A stretch of DNA of 52,119 bases, taken from positions 1 through 52,119 of the forward strand of contig JAWKMO010000014.1 in assembly GCA_041392205.1 (NCBI GenBank), in the 5' to 3' direction. Source of the stretch: Halomarinibacterium sp041392205 (lineage in GTDB: Bacteria; Bacteroidota; Bacteroidia; Flavobacteriales; Flavobacteriaceae). Of this stretch, positions 1 to 6,129 are shown in pieces. The translations under genes and the position numbers were made by a program. The notes under the pieces were generated by a model. The model was not told the origin of the DNA and did not search any database. It saw only the letters and a list, made by a program, of their open reading frames with translations. Within the stretch, counting starts at the first letter, position 1. Every line of letters begins with the position of its first letter.

Positions 1-71
1 CGGGAGACCGGGTTCGAACCGGCGACATTCAGCTTGGAAGGCTGACGCTCTACCAACTGAGCTACTCCCGC
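1..71 (-). tRNA. tRNA-Gly (anticodon TCC), 3' end cut by window edge
   Basis: Read on the minus strand the segment begins GCGGGAGTAGCTCAG and has a D-loop, an anticodon stem TCAGC/GCTGA enclosing CTTCCAA (anticodon TCC) and a T-arm with GGTTCGAACCC. The acceptor strand GCGGGAG pairs with CTCCCG at position 1, so only the last acceptor base and the discriminator fall outside the window. It is the third tRNA of a Thr-Tyr-Gly series on this strand. In flavobacteria such a series commonly leads to tuf, but that lies beyond the window. Confidence 0.95.
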
Positions 72-117
72 TTGTGTATCTTGAAAATCCAAGAAAGGTG
101 TTCAATATTTCAAATGT

Positions 118-141
118 TTTTTAGAAAATATTTTCTAAAAA
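118..141. repeat. Perfect 24-bp palindrome before tRNA-Gly
   Basis: TTTTTAGAAAAT followed at once by ATTTTCTAAAAA forms a perfect inverted repeat with no spacer. It lies between the predicted tRNA-Gly promoter and the tRNA, so it would be in the 5' leader of that transcript. It could be a processing hairpin or a protein site; the sequence does not decide between them. Confidence 0.6.
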
Positions 142-147
142 GGCGTG

Positions 148-178
148 CAAAGATAATGATAAATCTTTTGACTTCAAA
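148..178 (-). promoter_or_regulatory. Predicted promoter for tRNA-Gly
   Basis: On the minus strand TTTG (175-178) is followed after 19 nt by TATCTTTG (148-155), matching the Bacteroidota -33/-7 consensus TTG-N19-TAnnTTTG. It points at tRNA-Gly, so this tRNA and whatever follows it can be transcribed separately from tRNA-Thr and tRNA-Tyr. Confidence 0.65.
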
Positions 179-213
179 GAAGTACAAAGGAATTTTCAAT
201 TAAATTTTGTTAA

Positions 214-521
214 CTTTCAAAAGCAAGCCATACAAAGAACTTAAAGGATTACCATCTTTCAGATGGTGATCCGTGAAGGGAGACCCTTCACAAAATTTTA
301 AATTCGTCAGCTTTCAAAAGCAAGCCATACAAAGAACTTAAAGGATTACCATCTTTCAGATGGTGATCCGTGAAGGGAGACCCTTCACAAAATTTTAAAT
401 TCGTCAGCTTTCAAAAGCAAGTCATATTAAGAACTTAAAGGATTACCATCTTTCAGACGGTGATCCGTGAAGGGAGACCCTTCACAAAAATTTTAAATTC
501 GTCAGCTTTCAAAAGCAAGCT
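214..521 (-). repeat. Three tandem 97-98 bp hairpin repeats plus a partial fourth, in the tRNA-Tyr/tRNA-Gly spacer
   Basis: Units lie at 214-310, 311-407 and 408-505, with a 16-base start of a fourth at 506-521. Units 1 and 2 are identical; unit 3 differs by four substitutions and one inserted A. In the minus-strand (tRNA-sense) RNA each unit can form GTGAAGGG-TCT-CCCTTCAC, then GGAT-C-ACCATC-TGAAA-GATGGT-A-ATCC, then GCTT-TTGA-AAGC. The one stem substitution in unit 3 makes a G-U pair in the minus RNA but an A-C mismatch in the plus RNA, so it favours a minus transcript. There is no open frame of note and the units lack tRNA similarity that I can see. Function unknown. Confidence 0.85.
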
Positions 522-547
522 TTTGACGCTTCCTTTTTAAAATTTTG

Positions 548-630
548 TGGGGAGAGCAGGATTCGAACCTGCGAAGTCGTAAAACAACAGAGTTACAGTC
601 TGTCCTCGTTGGCCGCTTGAGTATCTCCCC
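548..630 (-). tRNA. tRNA-Tyr (anticodon GTA)
   Basis: The minus strand starts GGGGAGATACTCAAGCGG and ends TCTCCCCA. The anticodon stem ACAGA/TCTGT encloses CTGTAAC, giving anticodon GTA. The long variable arm makes it a class II tRNA of 83 nt, as expected for bacterial tRNA-Tyr. It lies 56 bp downstream of tRNA-Thr on the same strand and is probably cotranscribed with it. A perfect 8-bp hairpin (509-526) sits just after its 3' end and merges into the tandem repeats. Confidence 0.96.
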
Positions 631-686
631 TTTAAAACACCAAATTTTCAAATAACAAATTTCAAAGTGAATTTCCCTTGAAATTG

Positions 687-760
687 AGCCTCCAGAGGGA
701 TTCGAACCCACGACCCCGAGATTACAAATCACGTGCTCTGGCCAGCTGAGCTATGGAGGC
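687..760 (-). tRNA. tRNA-Thr (anticodon TGT)
   Basis: The minus strand starts GCCTCCATAGCTCAGCTGG and carries the anticodon loop TTTGTAA (anticodon TGT) and a T-arm with GGTTCGAATCC. The acceptor GCCTCCA pairs with TGGAGGC. The anticodon stem CGTGA/TCTCG has one T-T mismatch, otherwise the cloverleaf is complete. It is the first gene of the tRNA series and lies just after the hpf terminator. Confidence 0.95.
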
Positions 761-777
761 TTTTTTCTTTTTTTATC

Positions 778-806
778 AAAAAAAAGTCCGCTATTTCTAA
801 CGGACT
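778..806 (-). terminator. Rho-independent terminator after hpf
   Basis: On the minus strand AGTCCG, a 10-nt loop and CGGACT are followed by eight T residues. It lies 52 bp beyond the hpf stop codon and before tRNA-Thr, and should end the xerC-hpf transcript. Confidence 0.8.
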
Positions 807-807
807 G

Positions 808-815
808 CAAATGTA
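808..815 (-). promoter_or_regulatory. Possible -7 element for the tRNA-Thr/Tyr transcript
   Basis: TACATTTG on the minus strand matches TAnnTTTG. No clear TTG lies about 19 nt upstream; that stretch is A/T-rich. Initiation about 7 nt downstream would place the hpf terminator hairpin at the 5' end of the tRNA precursor. Confidence 0.4.
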
Positions 816-857
816 TATAAATATTTATTTCTAAAAAATCTTTTTCAAAAAAAAACT

Positions 858-1166
858 TTATAAATACGTTCTCAATTTTTGTTTTCTTTTTTTGAGTTGT
901 CTTTCTAAGGATTGTACGCATTCGTCTGTACCTTCTTCAAAGGTTTTTGCTTCCTTTTTAATGATTAAATCATCCCCTGGAACACTTAACAAAATTTCTA
1001 CAATCTTGTTTTCTTTTTCACTTGTTTTTTGAACTTTCAAAAAAACATCTGCGTGAATTATTTTATCATAAAACTGCTCCAACTTGGATAGTTTTTTTTC
1101 AATAAAGTTTATTAGCTTAATGTCTGCAACAAAATTGGGGGTTTCAATATTCACTTTCATAGGCAT
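858..1166 (-). CDS. hpf: Ribosome hibernation-promoting factor, short HPF/RaiA family
   Basis: A 102-residue protein with the beta-alpha-beta-beta-beta-alpha pattern of the Hpf/RaiA family. The N-terminus reads KVNIETPNF, the middle carries alternating strands, and the C-terminal helix is basic (RQLKKRKQKLR), fitting binding in the 30S mRNA/tRNA channel in stationary phase. It lacks the C-terminal dimerisation domain of long HPF. Translation may start at the third residue (1160), since MKVNIET is the usual family start. It follows xerC after 18 bp and shares its transcript and the terminator at 778-806. Confidence 0.9.
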   Translation of the reverse strand: MPMKVNIETPNFVADIKLINFIEKKLSKLEQFYDKIIHADVFLKVQKTSEKENKIVEILLSVPGDDLIIKKEAKTFEEGTDECVQSLERQLKKRKQKLRTYL

Positions 1167-1184
1167 GGAAATTTAAAGTTAATC

Positions 1185-2075
1185 TCATTTTGAATTTCTT
1201 GGGTGTGCATTTTTATAAACTTTTTTTAATTGTACAATACTGTTATGAGTATATACTTGTGTGGATGCTAAACTTGCGTGCCCTAATAGTTCTTTTACTG
1301 CATTTAAATCTGCTCCTTCATTAAGAAGGTGGGTGGCAAAAGAATGTCGTAAGATATGAGGGCTTTTCTTAATTTTTTCTGATGCTATACTAAAGTAAGA
1401 ATTTATAACTCGGTACACAAGTGTTTCGTATATTTTAACGCCTTTTTGGGATAGCAATAAAAATGGAGCATCTTTAATATTATTTAAACTTGATCTCTCT
1501 GCCAAGTATTGTACCAGTGTTTCTTGTATAGAAGGAATAAGTGGAATCATTCGTTCTTTGTTTCTTTTCCCTAAAACCTTTAAGGTTTTTTGTGTAAATG
1601 ATATATCTGAAACTTTAAGATTTACTAGTTCTGTTCGACGCATTCCTGTAGCATAAAAAAGCTCTACTATAAGTTTGTTGCGAAGTCCTTCAAAATCTTT
1701 TTCTTGTGAAAGCAGCTCAATAACATGATTTATTTCTTTTTCTGAAAAAGGAACTTGTAGTTTTGAGGAGGTTTTTAATGATTTATGCTTTATTAATGGG
1801 TTTTCTTTAATCTGTTCGGTTTTAAGCAAAAATTTGTAGTAGGTTTTTAAGGAAGAAATTTTACGATTAATGCTTCTATTGGTAATGCCACTATCAACCA
1901 AATTCACAATCCAACTTCGTATAATACTATAATTTACTTCTTTTATAGAGGCATACGCATAGTTTTCTGAAGCAAATATCAAAAAAGATTCCAAGTCCTT
2001 TGTGTAAGCTGTTACCGTATGGGCCGAATAGTTTTTTTCTAAAGCAAGGTAGTTTGTAAAATCTCTAAAGGGCAT
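1185..2075 (-). CDS. xerC: Tyrosine recombinase, XerC-type
   Basis: A 296-residue tyrosine recombinase with an N-terminal SAM-like core-binding domain (about 1-85) and a catalytic domain. The active-site set is complete: R146 in the TGMR motif, K170, H240-x-x-R243, H266 in LLGHASLA, and nucleophile Y275. Length and lack of extra domains fit a Xer recombinase acting at dif for chromosome dimer resolution. The position between rpsU and hpf is a conserved flavobacterial arrangement, so this is a housekeeping enzyme and not a mobile-element integrase. XerC versus XerD cannot be settled from sequence alone. Confidence 0.88.
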   Translation of the reverse strand: MPFRDFTNYLALEKNYSAHTVTAYTKDLESFLIFASENYAYASIKEVNYSIIRSWIVNLVDSGITNRSINRKISSLKTYYKFLLKTEQIKENPLIKHKSLKTSSKLQVPFSEKEINHVIELLSQEKDFEGLRNKLIVELFYATGMRRTELVNLKVSDISFTQKTLKVLGKRNKERMIPLIPSIQETLVQYLAERSSLNNIKDAPFLLLSQKGVKIYETLVYRVINSYFSIASEKIKKSPHILRHSFATHLLNEGADLNAVKELLGHASLASTQVYTHNSIVQLKKVYKNAHPRNSK

Positions 2076-2076
2076 T

Positions 2077-2110
2077 TTAAAGGTTAAAGGTTAAAGGTTA
2101 AAGGTTAAAT
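2077..2110. repeat. Heptanucleotide TTAAAGG repeat, four copies, just upstream of xerC
   Basis: TTAAAGG occurs four times in direct succession (2077-2104), followed by TTAAAT. It ends 1 bp from the xerC start codon, so it is the xerC translation-initiation region. Changes in copy number would alter the 5' leader but not the reading frame. Confidence 0.8.
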
Positions 2111-2135
2111 TTACTATAAAACCACATCTTTTGAA

Positions 2136-2172
2136 AAACAAAAAACCGCTTCAATAATTGAAACGGTTTTTT
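2136..2172 (-). terminator. Terminator after rpsU
   Basis: The minus strand forms AAAACCG-T-TTCAA-TTA-TTGAA-G-CGGTTTT, continuing into a T-rich run. The internal T-G apposition pairs as U-G in the minus RNA but would be a C-A mismatch in the plus RNA, so the structure belongs to the rpsU transcript. It separates rpsU from xerC. Confidence 0.75.
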
Positions 2173-2198
2173 TTATGTATTGTTACCTTATTAATTGC

Positions 2199-2393
2199 CT
2201 AAATTTCTTCAGCATCACGCAATCCTTGAATGTATTGTGCTTTTTGCACTTGCGCTCTACGTCTTACCGAAGGCTTGGTAAACTGTTGTCTTTCTCTTAA
2301 TTGACGCATCGTGCCCGTTTTATCGAACTTACGTTTAAAACGCTTTAGCGCTCTGTCAATGTTTTCTCCGTCTTTTACTGGTATTATTAACAT
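2199..2393 (-). CDS. rpsU: 30S ribosomal protein bS21
   Basis: The protein starts MLIIPVKDGENIDRALKRFK and is 64 residues long, highly basic and of standard bS21 composition. I place the start at 2393; an in-frame upstream ATG at 2426 would add 11 residues unlike the family and would read through the Shine-Dalgarno. bS21 sits near the 3' end of 16S rRNA. In Bacteroidota it is known to take part in hiding the anti-Shine-Dalgarno, and rpsU is one of the few genes there with a strong Shine-Dalgarno, allowing autoregulation. It is a single-gene unit with its own terminator. Confidence 0.95.
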   Translation of the reverse strand: MLIIPVKDGENIDRALKRFKRKFDKTGTMRQLRERQQFTKPSVRRRAQVQKAQYIQGLRDAEEI

Positions 2394-2400
2394 AATGGTA

Positions 2401-2409
2401 TCACCTCCT
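2401..2409 (-). promoter_or_regulatory. Strong Shine-Dalgarno of rpsU
   Basis: AGGAGGTGA stands 7 nt before the rpsU ATG and is a near-perfect complement of the 16S 3' end. Other starts in this window lack such a site, as is usual in Bacteroidota. GGAGG (2404-2408) could pair with CCTCC (2418-2422) across a 9-nt loop if the transcript starts far enough upstream. Confidence 0.85.
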
Positions 2410-2423
2410 CTCTTTTGGGAGGG

Positions 2424-2431
2424 CAAATATA
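2424..2431 (-). promoter_or_regulatory. Possible -7 element for rpsU
   Basis: TATATTTG on the minus strand matches TAnnTTTG and would start a transcript near 2418, giving a leader of about 25 nt that is mostly the Shine-Dalgarno region. No matching -33 TTG is visible. Confidence 0.5.
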
Positions 2432-2533
2432 TAAAAGATTTTAGATTGTAGCTTGTAGCATGCAGATATTTTTATAATTTATCAGAAAAAATATAGCATT
2501 GCTAATGGTAACAAAGGAAAGAAATATCCCACA

Positions 2534-3961
2534 TTATTCTTTAAACAAGGAAGCCCGTTTGCTTAAATCCTGAATTAATTTTTCTTCTTCTTCACTTTCT
2601 AAAAGTACGTTATAGTTCTTCCAGAAGGAAGCATTGTAGGGGCGCGGTGCAAAAATATCGGAAGACCACGCTTTGTTAAGAGCTTCTTCAATCTTTACGG
2701 AATCTTGAATGACTTCTGAAAATAAAATTTCTTGGATGGTGTAGTAAAATTGTTCTCCTTTATCTATTCCTAATTCCTCTTCGTTCTTTTCCCTATCTGA
2801 AGAGCGGTCGCCAATATTAACCAACTTTGGTGTTTCGTAATAAAAATAACTTGGGTACATTTTACCGTCATACTCCCTAAAATTCATAATGAGTTTATGG
2901 TTTACTTGTGTGTCAAATAAACTTTTACTTCTTTTTTTCTGGACATCCGAGGCGGCAATCAATTGGTATTCAACTTTTTTAATGGCATAATTATCGTAAT
3001 AAATATAGACCCAACCGTTTGCCTCAAAACCTTTATTATAGACATTTTCAGTATTTAAATCCACAAAATCTTTTCCTTTTGTAATTTGAATTTTATAAAT
3101 TTTTCGACCGTCGTCTACCAAAATGGTATCCAAATTAAACTGATGGTTTTCTAACATATTTTTGCCAAGTAAGGCATCGCGACGGTTAGAATTCCTTACT
3201 AAATTGAGCTGTCCTTTGAATAAATTCTCTAAACCATTAATTCTTTCATCGTTCCATTTAATTGCTTTTATAAGGGTGGCCGTTTTAATAGTATCTCTTC
3301 TAAGATTATTGGAGCGCAAAGCTTTGTTATTGCTATGGTACCTTAAATAGGAAGCATAGGCAAAGAGGCTGTCTACATCCCGTAAATCGTAGCTCTTTCT
3401 ATTTTCATCTACATTAATTTTTACATTTTTTAGAGATCCTGAAGCAAAACTGGAATCGTACAATGTGATAGCACTTTCAATAAGCCATTTGTATTGATTT
3501 TTATTACGTTCCCTATGTCTTAAAAAGCCTTTTTGAAGGTAGGGTTGTTCTGGCATATTTCGAGAAAGTCTTTCAATGGCTCTAATCATAATATCATTAC
3601 CCGTGGTAGGTCTTGGGTCTGCTACTATAACCACTTCGTCTAGAGATGCTATATCTTCCTCAAGAAATATTTCTTCTGAGTTATTAAATTCTCCAACAGG
3701 AATTTTAAAACTTTTATACCCAATAGAAGAAATTACTAACGTATCATTTTTATGTTCTACAGGTATGTTTAATACAAACTTTCCATCTATATTACTTACC
3801 GTACCGATCGTGGTATTTTCAACATACACACTAGCGCTTTCAATGGGCTCAAAGGTTAAGAAGTCTGAAATTTTATTTTGGACTTCAATTTGTGCTGTGG
3901 CTTGTAAAAAAAACAATCCAATTAAGGTAGTAATTAAATAGTCTAAATAGGTTTTTTTCAT
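2534..3961 (-). CDS. Secreted protein with N-terminal carboxypeptidase-regulatory-like domain
   Basis: A 475-residue protein with an N-terminal signal peptide (hydrophobic core about residues 9-20, ending ATAQ). Residues about 25-105 resemble the CarboxypepD_reg-like beta-sandwich (SASVYVENTTIGTVSNIDG, then SSIGYKSFKI), the domain that often precedes Bacteroidota outer-membrane proteins. It is followed by DEVVIVADPRPTTG and a long region of charged beta-strand-like sequence that I cannot assign. There is no recognisable enzyme motif. Likely periplasmic or outer-membrane associated. It stands alone between rpsU and an acyl-CoA dehydrogenase gene on the same strand. Confidence 0.75.
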   Translation of the reverse strand: MKKTYLDYLITTLIGLFFLQATAQIEVQNKISDFLTFEPIESASVYVENTTIGTVSNIDGKFVLNIPVEHKNDTLVISSIGYKSFKIPVGEFNNSEEIFLEEDIASLDEVVIVADPRPTTGNDIMIRAIERLSRNMPEQPYLQKGFLRHRERNKNQYKWLIESAITLYDSSFASGSLKNVKINVDENRKSYDLRDVDSLFAYASYLRYHSNNKALRSNNLRRDTIKTATLIKAIKWNDERINGLENLFKGQLNLVRNSNRRDALLGKNMLENHQFNLDTILVDDGRKIYKIQITKGKDFVDLNTENVYNKGFEANGWVYIYYDNYAIKKVEYQLIAASDVQKKRSKSLFDTQVNHKLIMNFREYDGKMYPSYFYYETPKLVNIGDRSSDREKNEEELGIDKGEQFYYTIQEILFSEVIQDSVKIEEALNKAWSSDIFAPRPYNASFWKNYNVLLESEEEEKLIQDLSKRASLFKE

Positions 3962-3980
3962 TTGTTCACATTAAAATAGG

Positions 3981-5147
3981 CTAAGTTGCAGGGGAATAGG
4001 TTTTACCATCGATGACCATTTTAGCAATAATCTCCCGCAGAATTTCCGATGTCCCTCCTCCAATAGGTCCCAACCTACTATCGCGCAATAACCTTGCCAT
4101 AGGATAGTCTTCCATATATCCATACCCTCCTAAAAACTGAAGACATTCGTAAGCAACCTCATCCGAAACTTTGGTGGAAATTAATTTAGACATGGTAGCT
4201 TCCTTTACTACATAGTGTCCTTGACCTAAACTTTTGGCTACATTGTAATTGAAAGTTTTACATACTTCCACCTCGGTAGCTAAATTGGCAATTCGATGCC
4301 GTAAAGCTTGAAATTTTGAAATACTTTGTCCAAAAGCCATCCTATCTTTCATATATTGTATGGTGTATTCCAAAGCCCATTCACTTCGGGCATGGGCATT
4401 AATACCCATAACCAATCGTTCCAATGCAAAATGTTGCATAATGTAGGGAAACCCTTTGTTTTCTTCTCCCATTAAATTTTCAAGAGGAATCTTTACATTA
4501 TCAAAGGCAATTTCCCCCGTATCACTCGCTCGCCATCCTAACTTATCTAATTTAATAGCGGTAAGCCCTGGTGTGTCTCTATCCACTACAAAAATACTTA
4601 TCCCTTTATTACCTAATTCTGGTTTTGTTTTGGCAGCCACTATTAAATAATCGCTATATACGCCATTTGTAATGAAGGTTTTGGAACCATTTAAAATATA
4701 GTAATTACCTTCTTTTACAGCGGTTGAGCGCATTCCTCCTACATCACTACCTCCAAAAGGTTCTGTAATACAAAGCGCACCTATTTTTTCGCCAGAGATA
4801 CTAGGTGCTAAGTATTCTTTCTTTTGCGCATCATTTCCCTCTTTTTCAAGATGGGTCATGGCTAAATACGTATGAGCCCACATGGCTGCTGCAAATCCTC
4901 CACTATTAACTCGCTGCAATTCTTCAAGAAAAATGACCATATAAAAGATATCTAAGTTTAACCCTCCGTATTGCTCAGGATAGGAAATTCCTAAATAGCC
5001 CATCTCCCCCATTTTTTCCCAAATAAAACGCTCAATGGTTCCTGTTTTTTCCCATTTATCTATATGTGGAGTTACTTCTTTTTGTAGAAAATCTCGAAAC
5101 GTTTTTCTGAAATATTCATGTTCTTCGGTAAAATAGTGATCATTCAT
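3981..5147 (-). CDS. Acyl-CoA dehydrogenase
   Basis: A 388-residue FAD enzyme covering the full family fold: N-terminal helices, the middle beta domain with CITEPFGGSDVGGMRS (about 126-141), and the C-terminal helical domain with RMAFGQSISKFQALRHRIA. The C-terminal GGGTSEILREI lacks the YEG glutamate of medium/short-chain enzymes. Instead FALERLVMG provides E243 at the position used by isovaleryl-CoA and long-chain enzymes, so the catalytic base is probably E243. It oxidises an acyl-CoA to the trans-2-enoyl-CoA in beta-oxidation or branched-chain amino-acid breakdown. Substrate cannot be told. Confidence 0.88.
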   Translation of the reverse strand: MNDHYFTEEHEYFRKTFRDFLQKEVTPHIDKWEKTGTIERFIWEKMGEMGYLGISYPEQYGGLNLDIFYMVIFLEELQRVNSGGFAAAMWAHTYLAMTHLEKEGNDAQKKEYLAPSISGEKIGALCITEPFGGSDVGGMRSTAVKEGNYYILNGSKTFITNGVYSDYLIVAAKTKPELGNKGISIFVVDRDTPGLTAIKLDKLGWRASDTGEIAFDNVKIPLENLMGEENKGFPYIMQHFALERLVMGINAHARSEWALEYTIQYMKDRMAFGQSISKFQALRHRIANLATEVEVCKTFNYNVAKSLGQGHYVVKEATMSKLISTKVSDEVAYECLQFLGGYGYMEDYPMARLLRDSRLGPIGGGTSEILREIIAKMVIDGKTYSPAT

Positions 5148-5192
5148 GAATTGTATGCTATAATTGTTTTATTTCCCAAAGTCTTGGGGAAT

Positions 5193-6071
5193 TTATTCTG
5201 CTAGCAAATATAACTTAATTAGCTGTAATTTTTGGGGCGTAATTCCCTCAATTTTGGATAATTCGTTCAAATCTTTAATTCCGTTTCGAAGCTGAACAAA
5301 TTCCCAAATATTTTTTGCTGTTGCGAAAGAAATTCCGGGAAGGGTTGCTATATCTGAAGCCGAAACACTATTGATATTCCATTTTGAAATTTCTTTGGGC
5401 GTTTTTACGGTAAATTGCTGTAGGGCATTATGAACCACAGTAGCATCCAACCCGTATACAAAATACAACTGTACATCGTCTGTAAAACCCCCTAGTGTAT
5501 TTTTATAGTCTAAAATTCGATTGCTTAAAGCTTCGCCAATACCCCTTACTTTTTGTAATTGTTCTTTGGTTGCTTTATTTAAATCTATTTTTTCTGAAAA
5601 AGAAGGTTCTTTGTTAAAGGTATTAGGGATCTTTTTAGGTTTTGGATTTGTAACCCATTCGGGAAATTTAAAATAGGGGCTAATCGAATCTAACCAAACC
5701 TCACTAACTCCTGTCACCTTTTTAAAATCTGAAATAGAGTTAATCCATTTTCCTTCTTCTCTAAATATTTTTAATTTATCAAATTCTTCAGCAGACATGC
5801 CTAGGGAATAGGCTTTAAAATCGGTAATAAAATTAGGATTAAAAGAATACAGTTTTGGTTTTCTAGCCTCCAATTCCTTAACCCGAAGCGAATCCATTTC
5901 TTTTTGAAGCGCAATCATTTCTGCTGAAGCTATATCAAAACTATGCTCCTTAGAAAACGAAAAGAAATGATTTAAGTAAATAAGTATTATTATAATAATT
6001 GATAAAACTAAAATCCCACCTTGCTCGCTCCTATTGAACTGAAAGTGGGATTTTAAAAATTTTTGAACCAT
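5193..6071 (-). CDS. ComEA-like helix-hairpin-helix protein, membrane-anchored
   Basis: A 292-residue protein with one N-terminal membrane segment (about 18-36). The exported part holds ComEA-type helix-hairpin-helix units, best seen at KIDLNKATKEQLQKVRGIG and again around WNINSVSASDIATLPGIS and LNELSKIEGITPQKL, with a degenerate one near AEEFDKLKIF. Such units bind DNA non-specifically. The family is common in Bacteroidota; a DNA-uptake role as in ComEA is possible but unproven. An 8-bp inverted repeat (6070-6077 with 6098-6105) spans the start codon and could form a leader hairpin. Confidence 0.78.
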   Translation of the reverse strand: MVQKFLKSHFQFNRSEQGGILVLSIIIIILIYLNHFFSFSKEHSFDIASAEMIALQKEMDSLRVKELEARKPKLYSFNPNFITDFKAYSLGMSAEEFDKLKIFREEGKWINSISDFKKVTGVSEVWLDSISPYFKFPEWVTNPKPKKIPNTFNKEPSFSEKIDLNKATKEQLQKVRGIGEALSNRILDYKNTLGGFTDDVQLYFVYGLDATVVHNALQQFTVKTPKEISKWNINSVSASDIATLPGISFATAKNIWEFVQLRNGIKDLNELSKIEGITPQKLQLIKLYLLAE

Positions 6072-6129
6072 AACTCCACATTTTAATTAGCAATGAGGGA
6101 GTTATTTGTATCAAATTTAAAAAAAATAT

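Noticed and set aside
47..52. Window-wide prophage or insertion sequence
   Set aside because: I looked for transposase, capsid, terminase and plasmid genes and for terminal inverted repeats flanking genes and found none.
214..521. Direct repeats as a CRISPR array
   Set aside because: The units are tandem and contiguous, with no unique spacers, and a period of 97-98 bp; no cas gene is in the window.
502..732. A 76-codon minus-strand open frame
   Set aside because: It runs through tRNA-Tyr and part of tRNA-Thr and has no protein-like features.
1185..2075. Tyrosine recombinase as an integrase of a mobile element
   Set aside because: It has Xer length and sits in the conserved rpsU-xerC-hpf order, with no attachment site repeats or cargo genes seen.
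2394..2426. An 11-residue N-terminal extension of bS21
   Set aside because: The extra codons contain the Shine-Dalgarno and do not match bS21; the ATG at 2393 is correct.
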